Origin: Rhodobacter aestuarii
GTDB taxonomy: Bacteria; Pseudomonadota; Alphaproteobacteria; Rhodobacterales; Rhodobacteraceae
NCBI RefSeq assembly: GCF_900156655.1
Contig: NZ_FTOG01000012.1
Coordinates: 1 to 64,000, forward strand
Length of the DNA: 64,000 nt
Reading direction: 5' to 3'
The notes under the pieces are model-generated. The model did not search any database and had not been told where the DNA came from. It saw nothing but the letters and a program-made list of their open reading frames with translations. This document shows, piece by piece, positions 29,853 to 38,830 of the stretch; the first letter of the stretch is position 1, and each line of letters opens with the position of its first letter. The position numbers were made by a program, and so were the translations under genes.

Positions 29853-30773
29853 CTAGCCGCCGATCACGCAATTGAGCCCCGCAGACTCGACCACAGCTTT
29901 GAGCGGCAGGATCGATTCAGGGCGCAGATCTTTGGTGGCTCCCATCGGGCTTTGACGGCCAAGGAGCGTGTATTTGTTCTCACCAAAGCTGTGATAGGGC
30001 AGCAGATGCACCGTGCTGACCTTGGGCATCAGCGTCGCAAAATGGGCAATTGCGCCGATTTCGCGTTCATTATCATTCACGCCGGGCACCACAGGCACAC
30101 GCACCACCGGATTGGGGCTGAGCGAGGCGGCAATCAGCGCATTTTCCAAGATGATGCGGTTATCGACGCCGGTATTGGCCTGATGCACCGCCGGGTCGAT
30201 TGCTTTGATATCCATCAGCAAATTGTCCACATGCGGGATCACATCGCGGATCACCTCGCGCGTGGTACAGCCCGTGGTTTCCATTGCCGTGTTCCAGCCC
30301 TGCTCATGGCAGGCCATCAGGATTTGTTTGGCAAAGGCGGATTGCATCAGCGGCTCGCCGCCCGAAAGCGTCACGCCCCCGCCCGAGCGGCGGTAATGGA
30401 TCGCGTCTTTGCGCAGTTCTTGCATCACTTCGGCCAGCGTCATGCGACGGCCCGTGCGTTTAAGCGCCTCGGTCGGGCAGACCTTGGTGCATTCGCCACA
30501 TTTGATGCATTTCGACCGATCCACAAAACCGGGATTGGCCTTGGAGAGTGCCTGCACCGGGCAGACGGGCACGCATTGTCCGCAACCGATGCAGGCCGAG
30601 GCGCGGAAGAAGAGTTCCGGTTCCGGCGCCTGCGATTCAGGGTTGGAACACCAGCGGCAACGCAGCGGGCAACCCTTTAAAAAGACGATGGTGCGCACCC
30701 CAGGCCCGTCATGGATCGAATAGCGCTGAATATCGAAGACGGTGCCTTCGGCGGTGGTGTCAATGACGGACAT
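29853..30773 (-). CDS. Glycyl-radical enzyme activase (radical SAM)
   Basis: A 306-residue radical-SAM enzyme that installs the glycyl radical on the dehydratase. The SAM cluster is CPLRCRWC (Cys35, 39, 42). Two extra 4Fe-4S clusters follow as CIGCGQCVPVCP and CIKCGECTKVCP, the usual insert in this family. It is the last gene of the leftward microcompartment operon. GGEP (residues 138-141) is the family GGE motif for SAM binding. Substrate is the 841-residue enzyme at 38914-41439. Confidence 0.95.
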   Translation of the reverse strand: MSVIDTTAEGTVFDIQRYSIHDGPGVRTIVFLKGCPLRCRWCSNPESQAPEPELFFRASACIGCGQCVPVCPVQALSKANPGFVDRSKCIKCGECTKVCPTEALKRTGRRMTLAEVMQELRKDAIHYRRSGGGVTLSGGEPLMQSAFAKQILMACHEQGWNTAMETTGCTTREVIRDVIPHVDNLLMDIKAIDPAVHQANTGVDNRIILENALIAASLSPNPVVRVPVVPGVNDNEREIGAIAHFATLMPKVSTVHLLPYHSFGENKYTLLGRQSPMGATKDLRPESILPLKAVVESAGLNCVIGG

Positions 30774-30815
30774 GAGGGACTTCCTTATTTGGGGTCTGAC
30801 CCTGTGGGGGAGGGC

Positions 30816-31118
30816 TCAGAAAGCGGGGCCACTGGCCTCTTCGATGGCGGCCATTGCCGCGCGCACGGCCGAGGTTTCGCCCAAAACGGCCAAGGTGGTG
30901 GTGGTCTGCGGGCAGGTGCCAAACAGCTCCACCGCCATCACATTGGCCGATTTCGAGGCGATATCGGCGAAGTAGAACAGATCGGGGACCGAGGCCTGCA
31001 CCAGCCCCATCGCCGAGACCGGATGCTCTTCAACCCATTTGCGCACATGTGGCGCGACGCGGCGCGACAGCATGTCGAACAGGTTTTCCTGCGGGGCGTT
31101 GATGATGCGAATTTGCAT
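30816..31118 (-). CDS. Single-domain BMC shell protein, divergent type
   Basis: A 100-residue shell protein. The BMC fold is recognisable (AMGLVQASVPDLFYFADIAS, then KSANVMAVELFGTCPQTTTT and a long C-terminal helix), but the N-terminus (MQIRIINAPQENLFDMLSRR) is unlike PduA. The order resembles the EutS/PduU group, whose hexamers have altered pores. It lies between the aldehyde dehydrogenase and activase genes. I assign it as a hexamer-forming minor shell protein; pore substrate unknown. Confidence 0.82.
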   Translation of the reverse strand: MQIRIINAPQENLFDMLSRRVAPHVRKWVEEHPVSAMGLVQASVPDLFYFADIASKSANVMAVELFGTCPQTTTTLAVLGETSAVRAAMAAIEEASGPAF

Positions 31119-31142
31119 GTCTCTGTCCTCGATCTTTGGGTC

Positions 31143-32729
31143 TCAGCGCACGTTCAGCGCTTCGACCATCACGCATTTACGGCGACGCGCGAAGGAGCGC
31201 GGCGAGGTCAGGCCCTCGCCTGTCGGCCCGGCGATGGTGAAGGTGGTATACCCTTCGCCGCCCACCCCGATCCCGGCGTAAGAGGGGCCGTTTTTCACGA
31301 AGATCGTGGTTTGGATGAGTTTCGCCATTTTCGTCAGCTTGCGCACATTGGTCGAATGCATCATCGCGGTGTGGCGGTTGCCGTGTTCCAGATCGACGGC
31401 CAGATCAATCGCGGTGTCCACATCGGGCACGCGCACCACCGGCAAGATCGGCATCATCAGTTCTTCTTGCACGAAGGGGTGATCTTTGGTCGTTTCCAAA
31501 ATGATCAGGCGCACGTCGGGGCCAACCTGGATGCCGATCTGGCCCAAGAGCCACGCCGCTGATTTGCCGACGCAACCGGTTTGCGGGCCGCCTTTTTCGG
31601 TCAGCACCAATTGCGCGAGCCGCTCCACCACAGACGGGTCAGAGGCCAGCCACGCGCCATTGCGCTGCATTTCCGAGATCAGGAAATCGGCGACTTGATC
31701 GACAACGATCACCTCTTTTTCCGCGATGCAGGGCATGTTGTTGTCAAAGCTTGCGCCATTGACGATGTCTTGCGCGGCTTTCGGAATATCGGCGGTTTCA
31801 TCGACCACCACGGGCGGGTTGCCCGCGCCAGCGCCAATGGCTTTTTTGCCGGTCGACATGACCGTGCGCACGATGCCGGGGCCGCCGGTGGCCACCAGCA
31901 TCCGCACTTGCGGATGGGCCATCATCGCATTGGTATTGTCGATCGAGGGGGCCTGCACCGTCACCACAAGGTTTGCGGGCGCGCCGAGTGCCGCCAGCTT
32001 GCGGTTAATCAGTTTGATCGCCAGAAGCGACACGCCCTTGGCGCGCGGGTGGGGGCTGAAGACCGCCGCATTGCCCGCCGCCAACATGCCGATGGAGTTG
32101 CAGATCACGGTTTCGGTGGGGTTGGTGGTGGGGGTGATCGCCCCAATCACGCCAAAGGGCGAAAGTTCCACCAGCGTGAGCCCATCGTCGCCGCTTTGCG
32201 CCTCGGTGGTCAGGTCTTCCACACCGGGGGTTTTTTCGGCGGCAAGGCGGTTTTTGATGATCTTATGGGCCAGATTGCCCATGCCGGTTTGCTCGACCGT
32301 CAGCCGCGAGATGCGCTCCAGCACCGCTTCATCGGTGAAGATCGCGCGGATGCCTTCCACAAAGCGTTTGCGGTCACCCATCGTGCAGAAAAGGTATTTG
32401 CGTTGCGCCTCGGCAGCGGCGTTCACCGCCTCGTCCATTGTTGCAAAGACGCCATCGCCGAGTTCCAGTGCTTCAGCATCCGAGATCGACAGACACCCGG
32501 CTTTGCCTTGGCAATCGCCCGCTTTGCAGTTGGAGCAATTGCGCTCGCCCAAAGCGCGCGTCAACATGCCGCCGATGATATCATCCACCGGGTCAACGGC
32601 TTTGACAGGTTCCCAGACGCAACCCGTGGTGCCGGGTTTGGAGGTGGGCGCGGGGGCGGGGGTTTCGGCGGGGCCGGTATAGCCGCTCAGCACGCGGGCG
32701 ACGGCATTTTCAATGTCTATGTCTTTCAT
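31143..32729 (-). CDS. pduP: CoA-acylating aldehyde dehydrogenase (PduP-like)
   Basis: A 528-residue enzyme that oxidises propionaldehyde to propionyl-CoA with NAD. The N-terminal 20 residues (MKDIDIENAVARVLSGY) form an amphipathic encapsulation peptide followed by a Pro/Ala linker. A cysteine-rich patch CSNCKAGDCQGKAGC comes next. The catalytic Cys is in NNMPCIAEKEVIVVD. Start at 32729 has AAGGAC upstream; the stop of the upstream GlcG-like gene overlaps it (ATGA). Its position in the operon and targeting peptide place it inside the compartment. Confidence 0.94.
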   Translation of the reverse strand: MKDIDIENAVARVLSGYTGPAETPAPAPTSKPGTTGCVWEPVKAVDPVDDIIGGMLTRALGERNCSNCKAGDCQGKAGCLSISDAEALELGDGVFATMDEAVNAAAEAQRKYLFCTMGDRKRFVEGIRAIFTDEAVLERISRLTVEQTGMGNLAHKIIKNRLAAEKTPGVEDLTTEAQSGDDGLTLVELSPFGVIGAITPTTNPTETVICNSIGMLAAGNAAVFSPHPRAKGVSLLAIKLINRKLAALGAPANLVVTVQAPSIDNTNAMMAHPQVRMLVATGGPGIVRTVMSTGKKAIGAGAGNPPVVVDETADIPKAAQDIVNGASFDNNMPCIAEKEVIVVDQVADFLISEMQRNGAWLASDPSVVERLAQLVLTEKGGPQTGCVGKSAAWLLGQIGIQVGPDVRLIILETTKDHPFVQEELMMPILPVVRVPDVDTAIDLAVDLEHGNRHTAMMHSTNVRKLTKMAKLIQTTIFVKNGPSYAGIGVGGEGYTTFTIAGPTGEGLTSPRSFARRRKCVMVEALNVR

Positions 32730-33199
32730 TTTACTTGTCCTTTCGTAAGGGCCGCGCCCCAATGTCCGCGGGTCGCCGCTTGGGCGATCTGCATATCCTG
32801 CTCAACTGTACCGCCGCTGATGCCGATGGCGCCCAGAACGGCCGCACCTGCGCAAATCGGCAGCCCGCCGCCAAACAACACCGTGCCGGTTTCGGCGGCG
32901 CCCAACCCCTCAAGCATCGCGCCCGGTTGGGTTTGGCGGCCCAATTCATCGGTGCCCATGCGGTAGCGCGCGGCGGTGCGCGCCTTGGCGGGGGCCAGCG
33001 TGATCGAGGCGGGCAGCGCGCCGTCCATGCGGTGGAACAAGAGCGGCTCGCCAGCCGCATCGCACAGCGCGATGCAGACCGGCAGGGCGATCCGGCGCGC
33101 CTCGATCTCGGCCAAAGCCGCGATGCGCGTGGCTTCTGAAAGCGTCAGCGGGCGGCGGGCGGCGAGTTCGGTGGCCAAGATCGTGTCGAGCGTGGACAT
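32726..33199 (-). CDS. GlcG/HbpS-like (DUF336) protein
   Basis: A 157-residue protein of the GlcG/HbpS-like family, also seen as the C-terminal domain of PduO. It matches LPVCIALCDAAGEPLLFHRM and VLFGGGLPICAGAAVLGAIG plus the VEQDMQIAQAA end. The family binds heme, cobalamin or small ligands; the role in microcompartments is not clear. It is coupled to the aldehyde dehydrogenase start. The pathway here does not need B12, so a cobalamin role is unlikely. Confidence 0.85.
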   Translation of the reverse strand: MSTLDTILATELAARRPLTLSEATRIAALAEIEARRIALPVCIALCDAAGEPLLFHRMDGALPASITLAPAKARTAARYRMGTDELGRQTQPGAMLEGLGAAETGTVLFGGGLPICAGAAVLGAIGISGGTVEQDMQIAQAATRGHWGAALTKGQVK

Positions 33200-33202
33200 C
33201 GC

Positions 33203-33484
33203 TTAGCCCTCCACCCCGCGTTGGCATTCGACCGTATCGACAATGCCGACGATCGAGGCATCGACCACCGAATGGTCAAAGGTGCCCGCAAAGCGCCCGG
33301 CGCTGCCGGTGGTGACAATGACGGTTTCACCATCACCCGCGCCCACGGTATCGACCGCGATTTCGTTCCAGCCCTCGGGGGAAAGCTGCGCGTCGAGGCG
33401 GCGCACGATCAAGAGTTTCGCGCCCGAAAGGCTCACATCCTTGGTGGTGGCGACGACCCGTCCGATGACTTTGGCGAGATACAT
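33203..33484 (-). CDS. pduN: BMC vertex protein (EutN/PduN-type pentamer)
   Basis: A 93-residue EutN/CcmL-family protein that forms pentamers at the shell vertices. It opens MYLAKVIGRVVATTKDVSLS and has LLIVRRLD and GAGDGETVIVTTGSAGR, the typical beta-barrel. One such protein suffices to close the icosahedral shell. It is in the middle of the operon, 3 nt from the GlcG-like gene start. Confidence 0.95.
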   Translation of the reverse strand: MYLAKVIGRVVATTKDVSLSGAKLLIVRRLDAQLSPEGWNEIAVDTVGAGDGETVIVTTGSAGRFAGTFDHSVVDASIVGIVDTVECQRGVEG

Positions 33485-33493
33485 GGTTGATCC

Positions 33494-34201
33494 TCACTCT
33501 CTCTCAATCGCGATGCCGCGCGCGGCCAAAATGTCGGCGGCAAGTGGCGTCAGCAAAACGGCGCGCCCAAGGCGCAAAACGGGGGCGCCATAGGCGCGGG
33601 CCTGTTGCCAGCCGAAGATGCCGGTGTCTTGCGCCACGGCGGCAGGCGCAGCGGCCTCTTGCGTGCCCAAAACGGTGTGGGCCAAGCGCGCGGCCCAACA
33701 AAGTTCGACCCCCTGCGCGGCAAGGCTTTCCAGATGCCCGCTCATCAGCGCGCGACGGGCAGGGTTTTGCGGGGTCAGGCCACGGGCCGCACGGTCACGC
33801 GCGCCGGGGCAGACACCATCGCGCGCCGCCACAATCCGCAGGCCGCGATCCAGCGCCTCGCCCAAAAGGGCCGATTGCGGGTCATCGGCAATCCCGGTGG
33901 CGACTTTTGCGGCAAGCGACAGGCTCAGCGTCGGCACCAGCACAAGGCCCGCCCGCACCAGTTGCACCTGTGCGGGGGCTTCCGCGAAGGGCAGGCGGGG
34001 GGCGAGCATGTCACGAAAGGCGGGTGCAGCCTGCCATTCCATCGTCCAGCCCTTGGCGCGTAGGCCTTCCAGCCCGCTCAGCGCGGGTTCCAGCCCCAGA
34101 TCGGTGTCCGAGAAAAGCACGATCCCATGCGTGGCGCGGGCTTTGAGCGCGGCAACGATCTTGTCTGAAAGCAGATCAATCAAGATACGGTCGAGATCCA
34201 T
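33494..34201 (-). CDS. Flavoprotein-like protein of the microcompartment operon
   Basis: A 235-residue protein whose middle (LVLVPTLSLSLAAKVATGIA then DDPQSALLGEALDRGLRIVA) resembles the flavoprotein fold of the Dfp/UbiX group. Proteins like this recur in GRM-type loci. The function is unknown; it may reduce or repair a cofactor or protect the radical enzyme. Start at 34201 shares one base with the stop of the EutJ-like gene (TGATG), so translation is coupled. Confidence 0.7.
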   Translation of the reverse strand: MDLDRILIDLLSDKIVAALKARATHGIVLFSDTDLGLEPALSGLEGLRAKGWTMEWQAAPAFRDMLAPRLPFAEAPAQVQLVRAGLVLVPTLSLSLAAKVATGIADDPQSALLGEALDRGLRIVAARDGVCPGARDRAARGLTPQNPARRALMSGHLESLAAQGVELCWAARLAHTVLGTQEAAAPAAVAQDTGIFGWQQARAYGAPVLRLGRAVLLTPLAADILAARGIAIERE

Positions 34202-35034
34202 CACCGGGCCCCCTCGTAAAGCGCGATGCCCAAGGGTGTGACCAAAAGCGGCTCGGCGGGTTTTATAACTTTGCGGCCCAGATGCTTTTCAAAAACCGGA
34301 ACGAAACCCTCAAAGCTGCAGGCCCCGCCGACCACATGCACCGTGTCCATTCGCGGAAAGCGCGCCAGAACCTCGGCCACGATGGCGGCCATTTTATCGA
34401 CCACGGGGCGCACCAGCGCGAAGACCTCGCCCGCTTGGGCGGGGTCGTGTTTCATCGCTTCGGCGGCCTCAAGGCTGAGCCGCATCGCGCCCGCCAAAAC
34501 CAGCGTCATATGCGTGCCGCCCGTGGCCTCATCGACCGAGGCGAGCACCTTGCCCCCTTCCAGAACCGAGATCCCGGTGGTGCCGCCGCCCACATCGACC
34601 ACCGCGCCATCGCGCAGGCCCAAAAGGCGCGCGGCAGCAACAGGTTCATCAATGATTTCTGCGAGTTCAAAATCCGCCGCCTCAAGCACATTGCCGATGG
34701 CTTTGGAGCTGCCGGGGTGGATGCCGGGGGGGATGGCGGTGGCGGCGCGGGGCAGCGGTTGACCAAGGCGGGCTTCCAACTCGGCCTTCATTTGCCGCAC
34801 GGCGCGCACGGTGGCAGGCCAATCGACCACGATCCCGTCGCGGATGCCGCCCGAACGTTGCGTGGCGCCTGCAACGGGTTGGCCCGCCGCATCGACCACC
34901 GCCAAAACAAGGTTCGCCGTGCCCAGATCGACGCCCACCCGCAGCGGCCCTTGGGCGCGTGCCTCTTGGGGCAGGATGGCGCCGGTACGGACAAGATCTC
35001 CGAAGGCGCGCAGGGTGTCGTCGATGCCGGGCAT
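34201..35034 (-). CDS. eutJ: EutJ/PduG-fold Hsp70-like chaperone
   Basis: A 277-residue EutJ-family protein with an actin/Hsp70 ATPase fold. ATP-binding motifs: VGVDLGTANLVLAVVD (phosphate 1), VVDVGGGTTGISVLEGGK (phosphate 2) and VHVVGGACSFEGFVPVFEKH (adenosine). In ethanolamine and propanediol loci it is thought to assist folding or reactivation of the core enzyme. Start at 35034 has GAGGA upstream; a TTG at 35049 is unlikely. It overlaps the next gene by one base. Confidence 0.88.
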   Translation of the reverse strand: MPGIDDTLRAFGDLVRTGAILPQEARAQGPLRVGVDLGTANLVLAVVDAAGQPVAGATQRSGGIRDGIVVDWPATVRAVRQMKAELEARLGQPLPRAATAIPPGIHPGSSKAIGNVLEAADFELAEIIDEPVAAARLLGLRDGAVVDVGGGTTGISVLEGGKVLASVDEATGGTHMTLVLAGAMRLSLEAAEAMKHDPAQAGEVFALVRPVVDKMAAIVAEVLARFPRMDTVHVVGGACSFEGFVPVFEKHLGRKVIKPAEPLLVTPLGIALYEGAR

Positions 35035-35045
35035 GGCGGGGGTCC

Positions 35046-35723
35046 TCAAAGCTTGCGCAACCGCACAAGCGCGTCGTTTTTCAGGCCAAAGGCGTTGGCC
35101 TCTTCGATGTCGATATGCATTTCGGTCTCAGAGACCTCGTCGGAGCGCACGGCCACATTGTGCATCACGCCCCCGCGCGGCCCATCGACCAGCACATCAA
35201 CGGTTTCACCGTTTTTGACGTTCAGGCGCTGGGCATCTTCGGGGCGCATGTGGATATGGCGCATCGCCACGATCACGCCGCTCTCTTTGGTGACGCTGCC
35301 TTTGGGGCCAACCACGGTGATGCCAGCAGAGCCATCGAGCTTGCCCGACATCCGCATCGGCGGCTTGATGCCCAAAACAAAGCCATCGGCGACCGAAACC
35401 TCGATCTGGGTGTCTTTGCGCAAAGGCCCAAGCACCCGCACCTTGCCGATCTCACCACGCGGGCCGCGCAGGGTGACGGTTTCTTTGGCCGCATATTGGC
35501 CGGGCTGCTTCATCGCTTTCATACGGGTGAGGCTGGCACCGGGGCCAAAGAGCACGTCCATATCGGGGCGCGAGAGGTGGATGTGGCGGTTCGAGACCCC
35601 CACCGGGATCAGCGCGGGGTCGCGGGCACCTGTCGGCGTGGCCGCCGCAGCGGCTTGGCCTTGGGCCAAAAGTTCAGCGACGATGCGCTCAATCATGGTG
35701 GAGGTTGTGGACATAGCGGACAT
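35046..35723 (-). CDS. pduL: Phosphate propanoyltransferase PduL
   Basis: A 225-residue PduL that converts propionyl-CoA and phosphate to propionyl-phosphate. The zinc-binding motifs are SNRHIHLS and MRHIHMRPED. The N-terminal stretch STMIERIVAELLAQGQAAAA is an amphipathic encapsulation-type helix with an Ala linker. Together with the aldehyde dehydrogenase it recycles CoA inside the shell, and the kinase at 43763 completes the ATP-yielding step. Confidence 0.93.
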   Translation of the reverse strand: MSAMSTTSTMIERIVAELLAQGQAAAAATPTGARDPALIPVGVSNRHIHLSRPDMDVLFGPGASLTRMKAMKQPGQYAAKETVTLRGPRGEIGKVRVLGPLRKDTQIEVSVADGFVLGIKPPMRMSGKLDGSAGITVVGPKGSVTKESGVIVAMRHIHMRPEDAQRLNVKNGETVDVLVDGPRGGVMHNVAVRSDEVSETEMHIDIEEANAFGLKNDALVRLRKL

Positions 35724-35747
35724 CTTTCAACAAAGGGGCAGGGGGGC

Positions 35748-36425
35748 TTAGCGGCGCTTCGGCCCCCGGCCAGGACGGCCCGAATGGGTGGGTTTGGCGG
35801 CGGGTTTCGGCGCGGGCTCAGCTTTCGGCTCCGGCTCTTGCGCGGCCTCCGGGCTGGATACCGGGGCGGGTTCGCTCACCGCTTCGGGCGCGGGGGTCTC
35901 GGCTTCCGGCGCGGCGGTCTCAACCACCGGTTCGGGCGTGATTTCGGGGTCAACTTCGGCGGTCGGCTCCGGCGCGGGGGTCTCTTCCAGGGCTGTGGCC
36001 GGGACCTCCGCCGCCGGGGGGACCGGCGTTTCGGTCACGCCCGCATCGGGCGTTTCCGAGAGCGTAAGCGCCTCTTGCACGGGCGCTTGGGGCGGCGTGA
36101 CCTCGGCAGGGGCGTCCCCGCTTTCGGCTTTGGCCAACCCAACGGTTTCTTGGCTGTCAACGATCAAAGCGAGACCGCGGGCGGGGCGTGCGATGACCCG
36201 AGTGGCAACCACCCGTCCGACGCGCCCCGCAGCCGCTTCTGCCGCGGCGATAGCGGCTTTCACCGCCCCCACATCGCCGCGGAGTTTGACCATCGTCATG
36301 CCGTCGCCTTTGGCGAATTCATAGCCGACCAGCGTGACATTGGCCGATTTCATCGCCGCATCTGCGGCAGCCACAGCCGTTGTCAGGCCAAGCGTCTCGA
36401 TCAGTCCAAGGCTTTGTTCCGACAT
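35748..36425 (-). CDS. BMC-H shell protein with a long Pro/Glu/Ala tail
   Basis: A 225-residue protein. Residues 1-93 are a normal BMC domain ([34 protein letters not shown]). The remaining about 130 residues are low-complexity Pro/Glu/Ala/Val with many TPAPE-like units and end in a basic patch [11 protein letters not shown]. No Fe-S Cys pattern as in PduK. The tail is disordered and acidic, then basic at the tip, so it probably projects from the shell and could bind partners or the nucleoid. AAGGAA precedes the start. Confidence 0.9.
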   Translation of the reverse strand: MSEQSLGLIETLGLTTAVAAADAAMKSANVTLVGYEFAKGDGMTMVKLRGDVGAVKAAIAAAEAAAGRVGRVVATRVIARPARGLALIVDSQETVGLAKAESGDAPAEVTPPQAPVQEALTLSETPDAGVTETPVPPAAEVPATALEETPAPEPTAEVDPEITPEPVVETAAPEAETPAPEAVSEPAPVSSPEAAQEPEPKAEPAPKPAAKPTHSGRPGRGPKRR

Positions 36426-36443
36426 GACGATTTCCTTTCAGTC

Positions 36444-37259
36444 TTAGATGTAGGGCGTGGTCGAAGAGACCAGTTCGGTGCCGTCAAGCGCCGAGAGCAC
36501 CTGCTTGCCAACGTCGCGCGCGGCGATGATCGCTTGACGCACCGCACCGGAGTCGCCGGTGAAGCACAGGATCACTTCGTTGGAGAAGCTGGTGCCGCCG
36601 TTGCCGGGCGACGAATAGGCCACCGGTTCCACGGTCGCGGCTTTGGCGGCGGTATCGGCCATCAAAACCCCAATCGCGGCGGGCGCGCCCACGGTGATGC
36701 CGAAGGCTTGACCAAGCGGCGCCCCGAAGGCTTTGTTGAGCGCATAGGACGCACGGGCGGTGTACTGGAATTCCAGGTGGCCAGCCGCGTTGCCATACAC
36801 GTCACCAAAGGTGCGGTTGAGTTCCGACAGCGTCACTTCGACCGCGCGGCGCGCGTCCGACACATCTTCCGCGCCAAACAGAATGAGCGAGCCGTGGCCA
36901 GCGCCGCCTTCGGTGTCGCGCGGCAGTTCGATCAGAACCACTTCGCTGTTGGTCGCTTTCACCGCTTCATCGGCGGCGAAGATATGGGGGCCAGCACCGG
37001 TGCGCGCACCGACAATACCGATCGAACGGTATTTCTTGTCGATTTTCATCTGCTCATGCAGCAGCGGGTCGACATTGGCGATCACCAGACCGACCGTGTT
37101 GCCGATGGCGGTGCCAACGAATTCGGTCAGGTTGCAGGCTTTTTTCGGCGCTGCTTTCGGCGCGGGGGCCGCTTCGCAGGTGGGGGCCGCGGCGGGGGCG
37201 GTGGCCCCCATCTTCGCCATAACCTCACCCATCAGTTTTTCAACGAGATCGTCTTTCAT
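36444..37259 (-). CDS. pduB: Tandem BMC-domain shell trimer protein (PduB-like)
   Basis: A 271-residue BMC-T protein, two BMC domains in tandem forming trimers. The first domain begins near NLTEFVGTAIGNTVGLVIAN, the second near EFQYTARASYALNKAFG to VLICFTGDSG-type. The N-terminal extension MKDDLVEKLMGEVMAKMGA is amphipathic, as in PduB, where it ties core to shell. It sits between the PduA-like and tailed shell genes. Confidence 0.95.
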   Translation of the reverse strand: MKDDLVEKLMGEVMAKMGATAPAAAPTCEAAPAPKAAPKKACNLTEFVGTAIGNTVGLVIANVDPLLHEQMKIDKKYRSIGIVGARTGAGPHIFAADEAVKATNSEVVLIELPRDTEGGAGHGSLILFGAEDVSDARRAVEVTLSELNRTFGDVYGNAAGHLEFQYTARASYALNKAFGAPLGQAFGITVGAPAAIGVLMADTAAKAATVEPVAYSSPGNGGTSFSNEVILCFTGDSGAVRQAIIAARDVGKQVLSALDGTELVSSTTPYI

Positions 37260-37286
37260 CGTTGATCCTCCTTCCTAGGCTGGGTC

Positions 37287-37568
37287 TTAGGCTTTCGGCG
37301 CCGGCAGAATTTTTTCGACTTCGGTGTGCGGGCGCGGGATCACGTGGACCGACACGACCGAGCCGACTTTTTCGGCAGCCACAGCACCGGCGTCGGTGGC
37401 GGCTTTGACCGCGCCGACATCGCCGCGCACCATCACGGTGACGAGGCCCGAGCCGATTTTTTCATAGCCAACCATCGCCACATTGGCCGATTTGACCATT
37501 GCATCGGCGGCTTCCACGGCGGCGACCAGACCCTTGGTCTCGACCATTCCGAGTGCTTCTTGTTGCAT
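37287..37568 (-). CDS. pduA: Major BMC-H shell protein (PduA/PduJ-like)
   Basis: A 93-residue hexamer-forming shell protein, the likely main component. It begins [20 protein letters not shown] and contains [20 protein letters not shown] and [14 protein letters not shown], all standard for PduA/PduJ. A GS residue pair lies where the central pore is lined in PduA (KIGSG). Only one canonical BMC-H is present, with the tailed and divergent ones as minor types. Confidence 0.95.
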   Translation of the reverse strand: MQQEALGMVETKGLVAAVEAADAMVKSANVAMVGYEKIGSGLVTVMVRGDVGAVKAATDAGAVAAEKVGSVVSVHVIPRPHTEVEKILPAPKA

Positions 37569-37657
37569 GACTTTCTCCTTGGTTTCCGGTGTTCATACGT
37601 TGGTTAAATTGGGGAAATCGGGTTCTTTTCGCTGTGCCAGGCGTGCTCCTCCCCGAT

Positions 37658-38797
37658 TCAACCGCCGGCCCGGTCAAGGAGCATGGACAGCTCCGCAAGT
37701 CCGGGACGCCGCGGGTTGCCCGCGGTGCAGGCATCCGCGAATGCGGCTGCCGCAAGGTCGGGGATCGCCCGACGGTAGGCCCCGATATCGAGGCCGAGCC
37801 CCCGCAAGCTGGCGGGGATCCCAAAGCGCGCGTTCAGCGCTTCGATGGCGCGGATGAGCGCTAAAACACCCGCACGGGTGCCGGGCACATCCAGCCCGAC
37901 GCGTTGCGCGATGCGGGCATAACGGGCGGCGGTTTCGCGGGTCTCGGGCGCGTTGTCCTCAAGCCCGGCGTTCCACGCGATGACATGCGGCAGCAAGATC
38001 GCGTTGATCCGGCCATGCACGAGGTGGAACTGCCCGCCGATGGCATGGGCAAGGCCGTGGTTGATACCAAGGCCCGCTTCCGTGAAGGCCATCCCCGCAA
38101 GGCACGAGGCTTGGTGCATCGCATCGCGGGCGGCGATGTCATTGCCATTGTCAAAGGCTTTGGGCAGCGCCGCAAAGGCCAGCTCAAGCGATTTTTCGGC
38201 AAAGGCATCGGTGAAGTTGGAGGCGCCCTTGGCGACAACCGCTTCAATCGCATGGGTGATCACATCCATGCCGGTATCGGCGGTGACTTTGGGCGGGGCG
38301 GTGCGCACGAATTCCGGGTCCAAGATCGCCACATCGGGGATCAGATCGGGGGAAATCAGCGGGAATTTGCGGTTGTTGGCGGGATCCGAGATCACCGCAA
38401 AGGCGGTCACTTCAGAGCCGGTGCCAGAGGTGGTGGGAATGGCCACAAGGCGGATCGGATGCGCCGGGTCCATGCCGCGCACCACAGACAAGATCGCTTT
38501 GGCGGCATCAATCGGGGAACCACCACCAAGGGCGAGCACCACATCCGGGCGGAAGTCGGCAAACAGGCGGGCCCCAGCCGAAACGGTGGCGAGCGGCGGT
38601 TCGGGAATGGCTTCGGCGAAGACTTTCACTTCGCAGCCATCGAGGAAGCTCATCACCCGATCAAGCGGGCCGGATTTGGCCATGAATTCATCGGTCACAA
38701 TGCCGACGCGCTGGCCACGGTAGGCGTGCAGGCGCTCCAGCAGCCCATCGCCGAAGACGATCTCGGTGCGGGGCGTGAAGGTTTGGTAGCGGGTCAT
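37658..38797 (-). CDS. pduQ: Iron-type alcohol dehydrogenase (1-propanol dehydrogenase, PduQ-like)
   Basis: A 379-residue group III iron-dependent dehydrogenase that reduces propionaldehyde to 1-propanol and so regenerates NAD for the acylating dehydrogenase. The family opening is GDGLLERLHAYRGQRVGIVT. NAD motif ALGGGSPIDAAKA; iron ligands are in the INHGLAHAIGGQFHLVHGRI region with TSGTGSEVT upstream. Start at 38797. It follows the dehydratase gene after two RNA hairpins, so expression may be lower. Confidence 0.93.
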   Translation of the reverse strand: MTRYQTFTPRTEIVFGDGLLERLHAYRGQRVGIVTDEFMAKSGPLDRVMSFLDGCEVKVFAEAIPEPPLATVSAGARLFADFRPDVVLALGGGSPIDAAKAILSVVRGMDPAHPIRLVAIPTTSGTGSEVTAFAVISDPANNRKFPLISPDLIPDVAILDPEFVRTAPPKVTADTGMDVITHAIEAVVAKGASNFTDAFAEKSLELAFAALPKAFDNGNDIAARDAMHQASCLAGMAFTEAGLGINHGLAHAIGGQFHLVHGRINAILLPHVIAWNAGLEDNAPETRETAARYARIAQRVGLDVPGTRAGVLALIRAIEALNARFGIPASLRGLGLDIGAYRRAIPDLAAAAFADACTAGNPRRPGLAELSMLLDRAGG

Positions 38798-38830
38798 CGG
38801 AACACCTGTTGGTGGAAGGGACGGCCCGGA

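Noticed and set aside
34959-37265. Long rightward reading frame opposite the shell genes
   Set aside because: It is the complement of the shell and PduL genes; no start signal and His/Arg/Gly-rich shadow composition.
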